A stretch of 64,000 nucleotides of DNA from DASYKS01 sp031404815 (GTDB taxonomy: Bacteria > Acidobacteriota > Thermoanaerobaculia > Multivoradales > UBA5704): positions 52,629 to 116,628 of the forward strand of contig JANNIH010000013.1 in NCBI GenBank assembly GCA_031404815.1. Reading direction: 5' to 3'. Below are positions 25,840 through 34,605 of the stretch, one piece after another. A program made the translations under genes and the position numbers. Positions within the stretch are counted from its first letter, which is position 1; every line of letters begins with the position of its first letter. The notes below the pieces were generated by a model, which was not told the DNA's origin, searched no databases, and saw nothing but the letters and a program-made list of their open reading frames with translations.

Positions 25840-25935
25840 ACGGGTGCTCCTGCACTCAACCGGCCCGGGCGCGTATACTTGGCCCCACCGAACCCACCGA
25901 CCAGGGGTGGGCGGAGACACCGAAAGGAGACGATC

Positions 25936-26313
25936 ATCAGCGCGAGAGTGTTCGTCGGCAATCTCAGTGACTACACGACACAGGGCGATCTTCAGACGCT
26001 GTTTGCCGAGGCCGGCGAGGTGGTCGAGGTCTTCCTGCCCACCGACCGCGCCACCGGCCGGCCGCGCGGATTCGCCTTCATCGAGTTCGGCGACGACGGC
26101 CAAGCGGCCGCGGCGATCGAAAAGTTCGAAGGGCACGAGCTGGAAGGGCGCAAGATTCGGGTGACCGAGGCCGAAGATCGGCGCAGCGGACCTCCCTCCG
26201 GATTCTCCGGAGGAGGGGGTGGCGGCGGCGGATTTGGTCCCCCCGCAGCCAAGAATCGCCCCAAGCCTAAGGGCAGCCGGCGCAACCTCCGCGGTCGCAA
26301 GCGGAGTCTCTAG
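25936..26313 (+). CDS. RRM-type RNA-binding protein, apparent AUC start
   Basis: One RNA recognition motif with RNP2 VFVGNL and RNP1 RGFAFIEF, then a Gly-rich linker (SGGGGGGGGFG) and a basic tail ending RRNLRGRKRSL, as in bacterial Rbp proteins. The family begins M-S-x-R-V-F-VGNLS. Here the codon in that place is ATC at 25936, six bases after a perfect AAGGAG, and no ATG, GTG or TTG lies at a workable distance (GTG 25948 is 18 bases away and would delete the first strand). A TATACT box at 25874-25879 would place the mRNA start downstream of the TTG at 25879, which rules that codon out. About 125 residues. Confidence 0.8.
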   Translation: MSARVFVGNLSDYTTQGDLQTLFAEAGEVVEVFLPTDRATGRPRGFAFIEFGDDGQAAAAIEKFEGHELEGRKIRVTEAEDRRSGPPSGFSGGGGGGGGFGPPAAKNRPKPKGSRRNLRGRKRSL

Positions 26314-26336
26314 GGCGAAGGGGTAGGCAAGCGAAC

Positions 26337-26361
26337 GGAGCGGGCCTCTGAACCCCGCTCC
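26337..26361. terminator. Hairpin between convergent genes
   Basis: GGAGCGGG at 26337-26344 pairs with CCCGCTCC at 26354-26361 (8 bp, 9-base loop), between the RRM gene and the gene ending at 26391. Confidence 0.6.
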
Positions 26362-26390
26362 GCCGCGAGCATCTTCCTCTCCGCCGGACG

Positions 26391-27275
26391 TCAGCGGGTG
26401 CCCGCGAGCCGCAGCAGCGTCCCCAGCGTGTACAAAACGCCGGCCGCTCCGGCCGCGAGCGCCACCACCAGCACCTGAAGCAACCAGAGAATCGCCGTCG
26501 CCCCCGCCCAGACGGCGAGCCAGACCGCAAGCCAGAGGGCACCGAGCACGGCGAGCGGACTCAAGAGAACGAACCCGAGCGACACCGCCGGGCGCTTCCC
26601 GGGAGTCTGCCACCCACGTCTCAGGGCAGCCACCAGACGGCCGAACCACCTGAGCCCGGCGCTTGCCCAAGCCTTCCGCCAGTACGCCAGGCCGCTCGCC
26701 TCGACCACCAGCTCCGCCACGCCGAAAAGGCTCGCAGGGTCCGGCGGATGCTCTTCCCCTCCAGAACAGGAACGGCAGTGCATCTCGAACCGGCTCGCCC
26801 TCTTCCCGGCCTGCACGTATGCGTCGGTTTCGAGCGGATGCCCTTCGTAGAGAAACCGATTCGCCGCCGCACAAGCCAGATAGAGAATCGGAAACGGGCG
26901 CACCAAGCCGAGCCCCCAACCGCCGAGCGCGTCTTGGATCTGCAGCGCATGAAACGCCTCGTGAACCAGCAGGCCGAGCCCGTGCACCGTGTCCGGTCGA
27001 AACGATCCGCGGCGTACAAAGATCGAGACGTTCCGCACCCCGAACGTCGCGGGCAGGGTGATCGCCTGGTACGGCCCCATTTTAAGCAGGTGAGGCATGC
27101 CGAGGTGAAAAGTCACGCGCGCCAGATCGAGCCGTGGATAGACCTCCCGAAGCACCGCGAGCAGTTCGGAACTCGCCGCCACCCGCGGCGGAAACGTCCA
27201 ACGCCAGACCGCGCGCGCAGCGACAAGCAGCCGCTCGCCGAGGGGTGGGCGAAGACGCGCGCGGGTTCTCGACAC
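26391..27275 (-). CDS. Putative membrane zincin-like protein
   Basis: A 294-residue protein. HGLGLLVHEAFHALQIQDAL puts HEAFH at residues 105-109, a gluzincin-type zinc site like that of DUF4157 proteins, and the later ETDAY may supply the Glu ligand. The C-terminal 80 residues hold two or three membrane helices (LLSPLAVLGALWLAVWLAVW and beyond). There are Cys pairs (HCRSCSGG) at about 166-171. It is the last gene of the run that starts at the ACP, 49 bp after the carotenoid oxygenase, so it may serve the same pathway, but no role can be assigned. Confidence 0.6.
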   Translation of the reverse strand: MSRTRARLRPPLGERLLVAARAVWRWTFPPRVAASSELLAVLREVYPRLDLARVTFHLGMPHLLKMGPYQAITLPATFGVRNVSIFVRRGSFRPDTVHGLGLLVHEAFHALQIQDALGGWGLGLVRPFPILYLACAAANRFLYEGHPLETDAYVQAGKRASRFEMHCRSCSGGEEHPPDPASLFGVAELVVEASGLAYWRKAWASAGLRWFGRLVAALRRGWQTPGKRPAVSLGFVLLSPLAVLGALWLAVWLAVWAGATAILWLLQVLVVALAAGAAGVLYTLGTLLRLAGTR

Positions 27276-27324
27276 GTGCGCGACGATATCGTACGGCGTG
27301 AATCAGAGCCGGGGAAAACCCTCC

Positions 27325-28752
27325 CTACGCCTCCGGCACGAACGTAGCGTGGAAGCAGAGGTGCTGCGCTTCCGGAAACCGCACCCGCGCGCGCGGGCCG
27401 GCGGCGACGTTCCAGGCGTCGAAGAGCGCGAGATCCGTGGTACCCCGGGCGGCGTCGAACAGCGGGCAGAGGAGGACCCCCTCTTTCTCCCGGTCGGGAT
27501 CGGGGACCACCACCGGCTCGGCGGCCGGGTAGACCCCGGCGGGCGCGGTCCAGAGATCGCGCGGCCCACCCGTTTCAGTCCAATCGAGATGGACGAGCTG
27601 ATCGAAAAATTTCCGCCCTTTCCTGCCGGTGGTCGAAACACCGAGCACCCAGACGTCGTCGATCGGCCGGGCGAAGCGGCGCGGGTCGATCGCCGGAAAA
27701 TCGGGCGCTCCTTCGTAGGATGAGGCCCGGCGTTCGACCACGGCGCCCCAACCGAGATCGACGCTTAGGCGGACCAGGCGACCGGGCGAAACATCGACGA
27801 ACAGATCGGGGAGCGGTTGATACTGATCGTAGACCGGCCGGTCGAGCTCGATCAGATCGAGAGTCAGTCGATCGCCCTGGTCCCAGGCGTTCGCGAGATG
27901 CAGACAATAGCCGCCATCGAGCGGGATCGTCATCACGCCCTCCCCAGTCGCCCGCTCGACCACCACGAGCCGGCTCCCCAGCTCTTCGCGCCAGACCAGG
28001 CAATCCTGGAGCGACTTAGGCCCCGCGAGCAGCGGCGCGATCTCGATCACGTAGGGCGACAGGTGAAAGATGCAGAAGCGCTCCGAGACCGCGAAATCGT
28101 GGAGCACCGCGGGTCGGTCGATCGGGATCCGACGGCGCAGCGCGAGCGCGCCGTCCGCGCCGAAGCGATAGAGCGTGACACTCGGTTGCGCCCCGGCGAA
28201 CGAAGCGCCGAAATGGATCAGCTCTCCCGTGTGCGGATCGAGCTTCGGATGGGCGGCGAGCGGCGACAGCGCGTTCAGCCTGCCGCCAAACGTGTACTCG
28301 CCCCGAGTCTTAAGCGTTTCGGGATCGAGGTCGTAGGGCAGCCCCTGCTCGCCGCTCGCGAGCAGCCGGCCCTGCCAAGGAATGACGCTCACGTTGGCGG
28401 GTGAAGCGAGCGCCACGCCGCGGATCAGACCGTCGCCGGGAAACGCGGTGCCGAAGGCCCGGTAGATCGCGCGCCCTGCCGCCACCTCCTCGCGCCGCTT
28501 GGCGGTCGCGACGTGGCGCGCGGTCGCCCGCGGCGCCGCCCCCCCCTCGAACCGGACCGAGACGACGCGGCCGTCGCCGTCGAGCCAATGGCGATACGAG
28601 AGATCGGCACGGCCGAAGCTCGCCGGCCCGTTTGCGATCCAACAGCCCGAGAGGTAGCCGGGCAGCTCCCCAGCCACTTCGAGCTCGACCGCATCTATCT
28701 CCCCCGGCTCGGTCGCGAAAGCCGTTTCGATCCCCGGGGCAAAGTCGTTCAT
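27325..28752 (-). CDS. Carotenoid cleavage oxygenase-like enzyme
   Basis: ATG 28752 (MNDFAPGIETAF) fits the family start; the frame upstream is noise. The 475-residue protein has the CCO propeller with candidate iron-binding histidines in AAHPKLD, VLHDFAVSE, HLANAWD and CFHATF, the last near the C-terminus as usual, and the entry motif GCWIANGPASFG. These enzymes split C=C bonds of carotenoids, stilbenes or lignin-type phenylpropenes with non-heme iron. It begins 19 bp after the halogenase-like gene, so it is probably part of the PKS-like operon, perhaps cutting or tailoring the polyene product. Confidence 0.85.
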   Translation of the reverse strand: MNDFAPGIETAFATEPGEIDAVELEVAGELPGYLSGCWIANGPASFGRADLSYRHWLDGDGRVVSVRFEGGAAPRATARHVATAKRREEVAAGRAIYRAFGTAFPGDGLIRGVALASPANVSVIPWQGRLLASGEQGLPYDLDPETLKTRGEYTFGGRLNALSPLAAHPKLDPHTGELIHFGASFAGAQPSVTLYRFGADGALALRRRIPIDRPAVLHDFAVSERFCIFHLSPYVIEIAPLLAGPKSLQDCLVWREELGSRLVVVERATGEGVMTIPLDGGYCLHLANAWDQGDRLTLDLIELDRPVYDQYQPLPDLFVDVSPGRLVRLSVDLGWGAVVERRASSYEGAPDFPAIDPRRFARPIDDVWVLGVSTTGRKGRKFFDQLVHLDWTETGGPRDLWTAPAGVYPAAEPVVVPDPDREKEGVLLCPLFDAARGTTDLALFDAWNVAAGPRARVRFPEAQHLCFHATFVPEA

Positions 28753-28771
28753 CGGGAACGTTCCCTCCGCC

Positions 28772-30568
28772 TCAAGCGACCGCGAGAGCCGGGACAGGCT
28801 CCAGCGTCGGTTCGGGCACCGCGGAGCGGCTCGACACAGGGCTTGGCGCACCGAGCGCCCGGCGGAGAATCATCGGATCGAAGCCCCACTCCATCTCTCC
28901 GGGAATCGCGCGCGCCTCGTCCCAGGCCGCTCCGAGCGCCACCGGATCGAAACGGAGATGTTCGAGGTCGATCCGCTCCACGAACGCGCGGCTCGAGAAG
29001 ACCTCTGCGGTGCCGAGCACCGTCGAGGCCACTTGGGCCACCGTGTAGCGCGCCTGGATCTCAAGCGATGAGAGCGCCCGGTCGAGCACGCCGCGCGCCT
29101 CGACCGGGTGGAGGCCGATCTTGTAGAACGACTGCTCCGCTTCGCGCAAGGGCCCGATCGACGGAAAGTCGAAGAAGATCGGCGCCCTGGGCGCAGGCAG
29201 ACCCGCGGTCAATTTCCAGCGCTGGAACTCGGCGAGGAAGGTCTGCAACCCCAGATTCCACGGCCCGAGCTTGGCGAACCGGCGCAGAAACGAGGGGAGG
29301 AAGATCGGGTCGGTGAACAGGTCGTTGATGAACGGAAAGACATAGAAATTGAAGTAGATCGACAGCTCCCATGCGTAGCGGAGGGTGAACGCCTCCTGGT
29401 CACCGAGCGTGTTGTACGACAGCAGGTAGCTCGGCACGTACGCCTCGTAGAGACCGCGGGCGAGCGTTTCGTACAAGCGCACCTTGGTCGCGAGCAGCCC
29501 ACCATCTGTGGTGCGGATCGCGTCGGTGATCAACGTGTTGTGGACCGCGATCAGGTCGCCCCCCGGGCTGTAGAGCGGATCGGAGAATCGGCACGCCTCG
29601 CCGGTGAGCGCCCACCGCTCGTTCGACAAGGTCTGCCGGCAGTCGTGGGCGAAGCTCACGAAACCGGAACCGTCGAAGATCTTCCGTTGCGGCAGGTCGC
29701 GGGCGAAGAGCGGAAACTCACGGCAGATCCAGGCCACCAGCTTCTCCGGGCTGGACACCTCGGCGCGGTGGATCTTTTGGGAGTCGTAGACCAAGCCGAG
29801 GCTGGTCTTGCCGTGCAGCGGGATGACCCAGAACCAGAAACCGTCGCCGCAGAAGTGGTTGGTGGCCAAGAAGGTCGGCATGTGGCCGAGCGCCGCGCGG
29901 TCCGGGCGCTTGCGGATCTCTCCCGCCGACAGATCGGTGAGCTTCTCAGGATCGAGCAACCCTTCGACCCAGAAGAACGAGGTGCCATGGCGGATCGGGC
30001 TCTCGGCCAGCAGGCCGAGCTTCTTGGCCAGGAAGCGCCGACGCCCCGACGCATCGACCACCCAGCGCGCTCGTCCCTCGACCCGCTCGCCGTCGGCCGC
30101 GGTGTAGCTGAACTCGTGGCGCGCGTCGCCGGCCCCCATTTCGACTTCCAGCCCCGAGATCGGAGCGGCCAGGGTGAAGCGCGGATCGGCCGCATTCACC
30201 CGCAGCAACTCGGCCTCCAGGAGGTTCCGGTCGAGCTGGTAGGTCGCGATGTTCGAGACCGATTTGATGTACGACTGGCTGTACCCCTCAGCGCGATCTT
30301 CGAGGCCCGGCACTTTCCACCAGAAGCGGAGGTTGTACTTCAAGTAGTGCTGCCGCAGCAGATGCTCTTCCAACTCGAGCACGCGCGAAAAGTAATAGCC
30401 GGAGACCTGCACCGTCGCCTCGCCCACCTTCTGCTTCTCGGGCGGCACCGCTCGACGATCGACCAGGTGGACCGAAGGGACGCCTTCTAGCAACAGCTGG
30501 CGAGCGAGCGACAGGCCGGCGAGACCGGCCCCGACGATCAGGACGTCGCAGTCGAGGGTTCGTGTCAT
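28772..30568 (-). CDS. Flavin-dependent halogenase-like monooxygenase
   Basis: A 598-residue flavoprotein. FAD motif IVGAGLAGLSLARQLL at 11-26, KVGEATVQ at 47-54, GDGFWFWVIPLHG with the WxWxIP motif (245-250) that marks flavin-dependent halogenases, and GEACRFSDPLYSPGGD for flavin binding. A helical C-terminal 200 residues completes the tryptophan-halogenase-like plan. WxWxIP is thought to keep out the monooxygenase reaction, so halogenation is favoured over hydroxylation. I cannot place the catalytic Lys with certainty. It sits 52 bp after the CLF-like gene, so the substrate is probably the carrier-bound or released polyketide. Confidence 0.8.
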   Translation of the reverse strand: MTRTLDCDVLIVGAGLAGLSLARQLLLEGVPSVHLVDRRAVPPEKQKVGEATVQVSGYYFSRVLELEEHLLRQHYLKYNLRFWWKVPGLEDRAEGYSQSYIKSVSNIATYQLDRNLLEAELLRVNAADPRFTLAAPISGLEVEMGAGDARHEFSYTAADGERVEGRARWVVDASGRRRFLAKKLGLLAESPIRHGTSFFWVEGLLDPEKLTDLSAGEIRKRPDRAALGHMPTFLATNHFCGDGFWFWVIPLHGKTSLGLVYDSQKIHRAEVSSPEKLVAWICREFPLFARDLPQRKIFDGSGFVSFAHDCRQTLSNERWALTGEACRFSDPLYSPGGDLIAVHNTLITDAIRTTDGGLLATKVRLYETLARGLYEAYVPSYLLSYNTLGDQEAFTLRYAWELSIYFNFYVFPFINDLFTDPIFLPSFLRRFAKLGPWNLGLQTFLAEFQRWKLTAGLPAPRAPIFFDFPSIGPLREAEQSFYKIGLHPVEARGVLDRALSSLEIQARYTVAQVASTVLGTAEVFSSRAFVERIDLEHLRFDPVALGAAWDEARAIPGEMEWGFDPMILRRALGAPSPVSSRSAVPEPTLEPVPALAVA

Positions 30569-30620
30569 GGCGGTCCCTTTCTGCTCGAACCCCTTGAGGA
30601 GGAGTCCGAGGGCAAGTTCG

Positions 30621-31859
30621 TTACGCGTCGGGCGCCCCGACCAACAGCGCCATCACCGGTCCGTCGGCCGAGACCGAGGTCGCGAGCGCGAGCGCGCCGG
30701 GCCGCACGGAGATCTGTTGCACCGCAGCCGAAACGCCGCCGAGCGGGAATCCGTCGTCGGTCGCTTCGAGCCCGATGACCCCCGGTAGACGCCCGTCGGC
30801 CAAGGAAGCGATCAGACTCATCACTTGGAACACGCCAGAGGCCCCGAGAGCTTCCCCCAACCTCGATTTGATCGCGGCGACCGGTAGATCCAACCCGTTA
30901 CCCGAGCCGCTCTCAAGCCCCCGGGCGATCCCCGCGGCCTCGAACCGGTCGAGATCGCGCGCACCGCTCGCGCCGGAACCGACGCAACAGAGGTCGGCGC
31001 GCAAGGCGCCGCGATCCGCGAAAGCGGCGTCGATCGCCCGTGCGAGCGCGCCGGCCAGATCCTCGCTCCGGTCCGGCGCGAACGCCGCGCCGCTCCCCGC
31101 GATCCGCGCCAAGACCGTGGCACCACGCGCCGCCGCCACCTCGGCCGCTTCGAGCACCAGCAACCCCGCCCCTTCCGCAGGCACAAAACCGGTGCGCCGT
31201 CGGTCGAACGGAATTGAGACTCCCCCAAGGCCGGCGAGCCGCCCGGCGCGCGAATAGGCGAGCGCCGATTCGAAGCAGAGCTCCTCCACCCCACCCGCGA
31301 GCACCACATCGGTCTGGCCGGTGCGGATCAGGTCGGCGGCGTAGGCGATCGCCTGAAGCCCGGAAGTCTCCCCGCCGCCGAGTGTCGAGTTGACTCCGGA
31401 GAAGCCGTGCCAGATCGCCGCCTGGCCGGCTGCGGCGTTGATCACACTGTTGGCGAAATCGAACGGGGAGACGTAGTTCGGTCCGAGCTTCAAGCCGCGG
31501 CGGTCGAACTCGGCGATCGTGTGCATGCTGCAGTAGGTCGTGCCGACCACCAGCGACAGCTCGCGCCCGCCGCGCGCCTCAGGGCTCCAGCCGGAATGTT
31601 CGAGCGCGCGGGTGGCCGCCGAGATCAACAGCCGCGAGGTCCGGTCGAGCGGCCGCAGGTTCCGGTCGCCCAAATAGCGTTCCGGCTCGAACGGCCGGAT
31701 CTCGCCGCCCACCTGGGTCGTGAGCAGGCTCGAATCGAACAACTCGATCGGGCCGATCCCGCTCTGCCCGCCGAGCAGCGCCTCGTGCACCGCGCCCAAC
31801 TCGTCGCCGAGCGGCGAAAGCAGGCCGATCCCGGTGACCACGACCGCGCGCTCAGACAC
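30621..31859 (-). CDS. Chain-length-factor-like ketosynthase (KS-beta), inactive
   Basis: A 412-residue thiolase-fold protein of the FabF family. All three catalytic residues are changed: the active Cys is Glu164 (GGGETSG instead of TACASG), the first His region reads VGSGASG instead of HGTGT, and the second reads IKSRLGEALGASG, with Glu in place of His. Loss of Cys with the fold kept is the hallmark of chain length factors in type II PKS and aryl-polyene KS pairs. It overlaps the active KS gene by 8 bp, so the two surely form a heterodimer. Confidence 0.85.
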   Translation of the reverse strand: MSERAVVVTGIGLLSPLGDELGAVHEALLGGQSGIGPIELFDSSLLTTQVGGEIRPFEPERYLGDRNLRPLDRTSRLLISAATRALEHSGWSPEARGGRELSLVVGTTYCSMHTIAEFDRRGLKLGPNYVSPFDFANSVINAAAGQAAIWHGFSGVNSTLGGGETSGLQAIAYAADLIRTGQTDVVLAGGVEELCFESALAYSRAGRLAGLGGVSIPFDRRRTGFVPAEGAGLLVLEAAEVAAARGATVLARIAGSGAAFAPDRSEDLAGALARAIDAAFADRGALRADLCCVGSGASGARDLDRFEAAGIARGLESGSGNGLDLPVAAIKSRLGEALGASGVFQVMSLIASLADGRLPGVIGLEATDDGFPLGGVSAAVQQISVRPGALALATSVSADGPVMALLVGAPDA

Positions 31860-33102
31860 GAGGCCTCCGGAAGATCACCGAGGCGTTGTTGCCGCCGAAC
31901 GCGTAGGCGTTGTTCATCGCGACCGAAACCGGAATCTGGCGCGCCTGGTTCGGCACGCAATCGAGATCGCATTCCGGATCGCTCTCCTCGAAGTTCATGG
32001 TCGGTGGGATCCACCCCTCGTGGATCGCGAGCGCACAGACCGCCGCCTCGATCGCCGACGCCGCGCCCATCGTGTGGCCGATCATCGACTTGATCGAGCT
32101 GATCGGCACCCGGGACCCGCGCCCGAACACCCGGTGCACCGCGAGCGTCTCCAGCTTGTCGTTGGTGGGCGTCCCGGTGCCGTGGGCGCTCACGTAGGAG
32201 ACCTCTTCCGCGGACAGACCGCCCGCGGCGAGCGCCCGCTCCATCGCCCGCGCCGGTCCGTCCCCTTCCGGGTGCGCCGCGGTCATGTGGTGGGCGTCGC
32301 ACGATAAGCCGTAGCCGGCGATCTCGGCGTAGATCCGGGCGCCGCGCGCGATCGCCCGCTCGGTCGGTTCGAGCACAATCACGCCCGCCCCTTCGCCCGG
32401 GATCATTCCCTTCCGTCCCTTGGCGAACGGACGGACGACGTCCGGCGCGATCGCGCCTAGTTTCGCGAAACCGGTGTACGTGATGCGCGAGAACGCGTCC
32501 GCCCCTCCGGCGATCATCAGATCAGCCCGGCCGGCCCGGAGCAGATCGACGGCGTGGGCGATCGCGTAGTTGCCCGCGGCGCAGGCGGTCGGGATCATCT
32601 GGTTCGGCCCCGCGAACCCGAGTTCGGAGGCGACATTGGCCGCGATCAGATGGCACGGATAGCGGCCGGCCAGCTCGCCCCCCAGCTCGCCGAGCCGGTC
32701 GCCGAGCATCAGGTTGTCCAGGTGCTCGATCTCCAGCGGCTCGCCGGAGGTCGTGCCAAACGCGACCCCGACGCGCTCCGACCGTTCGAGGGGCATGGGC
32801 GCCAAATCGACCCCTGCGTCGGCGAGCGCCAGACGGGCCGCTGCGATCGCGAGCTGGGACGCGCGCCCCATCGAATCGACCCGGAGCCGGCGGACCCAGG
32901 CGGTCGGGTCGAAATCCGGCACCTCGGCCCCCAGGTGCGCCGAGTGGCGCGAGGTGTCGAATGAAGAGACCGGCCGGAACCCCGAGCGCCCGGCCAGGAG
33001 GCCGGGCCAAACCGTTTCGTGGCCCGAACCGATCGGGGTGACCAGCCCGAGCCCGGTGACGGCGATCGCGGTCGTCCGGCGTTCTCCCGCGCTCGACCTC
33101 AC
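31852..33102 (-). CDS. Beta-ketoacyl-ACP synthase II-like (KS-alpha)
   Basis: A 416-residue condensing enzyme with the complete triad: Cys174 in PTACAAGNY, His307 in SAHGTGTPTND and His343 in IKSMIGHTMGAAS. It extends an acyl chain with malonyl-ACP. Its start overlaps the ACP stop by four bases, and its end overlaps the CLF-like gene. The trio ACP, KS-alpha, KS-beta is a minimal type II PKS set. Fatty-acid FabF would not normally come with an inactive partner. Confidence 0.9.
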   Translation of the reverse strand: MRSSAGERRTTAIAVTGLGLVTPIGSGHETVWPGLLAGRSGFRPVSSFDTSRHSAHLGAEVPDFDPTAWVRRLRVDSMGRASQLAIAAARLALADAGVDLAPMPLERSERVGVAFGTTSGEPLEIEHLDNLMLGDRLGELGGELAGRYPCHLIAANVASELGFAGPNQMIPTACAAGNYAIAHAVDLLRAGRADLMIAGGADAFSRITYTGFAKLGAIAPDVVRPFAKGRKGMIPGEGAGVIVLEPTERAIARGARIYAEIAGYGLSCDAHHMTAAHPEGDGPARAMERALAAGGLSAEEVSYVSAHGTGTPTNDKLETLAVHRVFGRGSRVPISSIKSMIGHTMGAASAIEAAVCALAIHEGWIPPTMNFEESDPECDLDCVPNQARQIPVSVAMNNAYAFGGNNASVIFRRPRV

Positions 33103-33362
33103 GCCGAGACCGGCGCCAACTCGGCGAGTCGCGTCTCGACCAGATCGACCATCTGCGGCAGGGTGGCCAGCTCCTTGTAACGCTCGTCAGGAAGATTGAG
33201 TTGGAACGAGTAATCGACATCGACGCCTATCTCGAGCAGCGACAGCGAGTCGAGCGACAAGTCGTCGCGCAGCGAATCTTCGTCGCCGATCTTCTCGCGC
33301 TTCAAGCCGGCGACGTTCGCGATGATTTCCTTGATCTTTTCGCGGATCTCGATTCTTTCCAT
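33099..33362 (-). CDS. Acyl carrier protein
   Basis: ATG 33362 has the strong site GGAGGAAG. The 87-residue four-helix protein carries the phosphopantetheine Ser39 in LSLDSLSLLE, and an acidic helix II. It differs from housekeeping AcpP (which has GADSLD), in line with a dedicated carrier. First gene of the operon ACP, KS, CLF, halogenase-like, carotenoid oxygenase-like. No phosphopantetheinyl transferase, ketoreductase or dehydratase is visible in the window. Confidence 0.9.
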   Translation of the reverse strand: MERIEIREKIKEIIANVAGLKREKIGDEDSLRDDLSLDSLSLLEIGVDVDYSFQLNLPDERYKELATLPQMVDLVETRLAELAPVSA

Positions 33363-33583
33363 GACTTCCTCCTGGTTGCCCGGTCGCACCCCGTTTGCCG
33401 GCGAATCCTAGGCCTCTTCCGCTCGGAAGTGAATCTTCTCTAGCGTCGGAAGGTCCTTTGAAATAAGGACTTGCGCGTCTCGTCCCCAAAATTTCACCAT
33501 CCCGCCAGAGAGAGGCTCCGGGGCGGCGCGAAGCGTTACACGCACCCCGCTATCCGGGAAATCTCGGTTCAGGACCCAAGGGC

Positions 33584-34465
33584 TCAAACCAAAAGAATGA
33601 GGGCGACCCCCGCGGCCATCAACACCACCGCGACAAGTTTGCGCAACGTAATCGCCTCAGCGAACGCCAGGCGTCCGATCAGGAGTGCGAACAGATTGCC
33701 GATCGCCCGCTTGAGCGTCTCGACGACCCTCACCGACACCGTCTGGAGCGCCGCGAGCTGAGCACCGAGCGCGAGCGCGGAGACCACGAGCGCCGCCAGA
33801 AACAGCCCCGGCGACCGGCGCAGCTCGAAGAGTTGGTGGAGCTCGCGGCGCTGGGCCAAGATCAGCAGAGCCGCCAACGCGACACCAAGATTCAACACCA
33901 AGGCGTGCAGCGGCGGGTGCGAATGGGACACCGCGAGCTTGTCGAGAGGGATGGTGAGCGACCAGCAGAGGGCGGTGCCCGCCATCAGCCAGAATCCGCG
34001 CCGGGCGAGCATCGAGCGCAAGCTCCACCTCCGCCCGCCGCTCGGCGCTTGGAGGGCAAGAGCACCGATCACCACCAGCGCGATCCCGCAGCCGTCAGAC
34101 ACGGACGGCCGCTCGCCGAGCAGGGGGATCGCCATCACCGAAGCGAACGCCGGGGTGAGCGAAAGGAGCGGCACCGCAACCGACAGTTCGGCCGTGCGCA
34201 GCGCTTCGAGGAACAACAGATTCGCCACCACGTTCAGGGCGACCGAGCCGAGCGCGGGAGCCCAGTAGCCCTCAGCCGTTATGAAACCACCCTGCAGGTA
34301 CGCCCAGAGCGCGAACGGGGGCGCCGACGCGAGGCAGAGCGCAGCCATCAGCGGCAACGGGCCGAACTCGCGCGACAGGAGCTTCCTCAACAGGTCGAAT
34401 CCCGCCCACGAGAGCGCCGAGACCATCACGAGGGCGAGCGAGCCGGCGGCGATTCCATCCATCAT
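33584..34465 (-). CDS. EamA/DMT-family transporter
   Basis: A 293-residue, ten-helix permease with two EamA halves (LALVMVSALSWAGFDLLRKL; ALVVIGALALQAP as the end of the first half). Such proteins export metabolites or amino acids. It lies 220 bp upstream of the ACP on the same strand and could export the product of the cluster. That link is inference. Confidence 0.85.
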   Translation of the reverse strand: MMDGIAAGSLALVMVSALSWAGFDLLRKLLSREFGPLPLMAALCLASAPPFALWAYLQGGFITAEGYWAPALGSVALNVVANLLFLEALRTAELSVAVPLLSLTPAFASVMAIPLLGERPSVSDGCGIALVVIGALALQAPSGGRRWSLRSMLARRGFWLMAGTALCWSLTIPLDKLAVSHSHPPLHALVLNLGVALAALLILAQRRELHQLFELRRSPGLFLAALVVSALALGAQLAALQTVSVRVVETLKRAIGNLFALLIGRLAFAEAITLRKLVAVVLMAAGVALILLV

Positions 34466-34605
34466 GACTGCAGGGGGGCTCCTCGAAAAAGGACGTGCGA
34501 CTCTACCGCGGAACCGCCCGCCGGTCGGCCACCTGGTATCGTGCGGCAGCCGTGTCCTCCACTTGCCCAGAAGCCAGAACCACCGATCCCCCGGCCATTC
34601 CCCCG

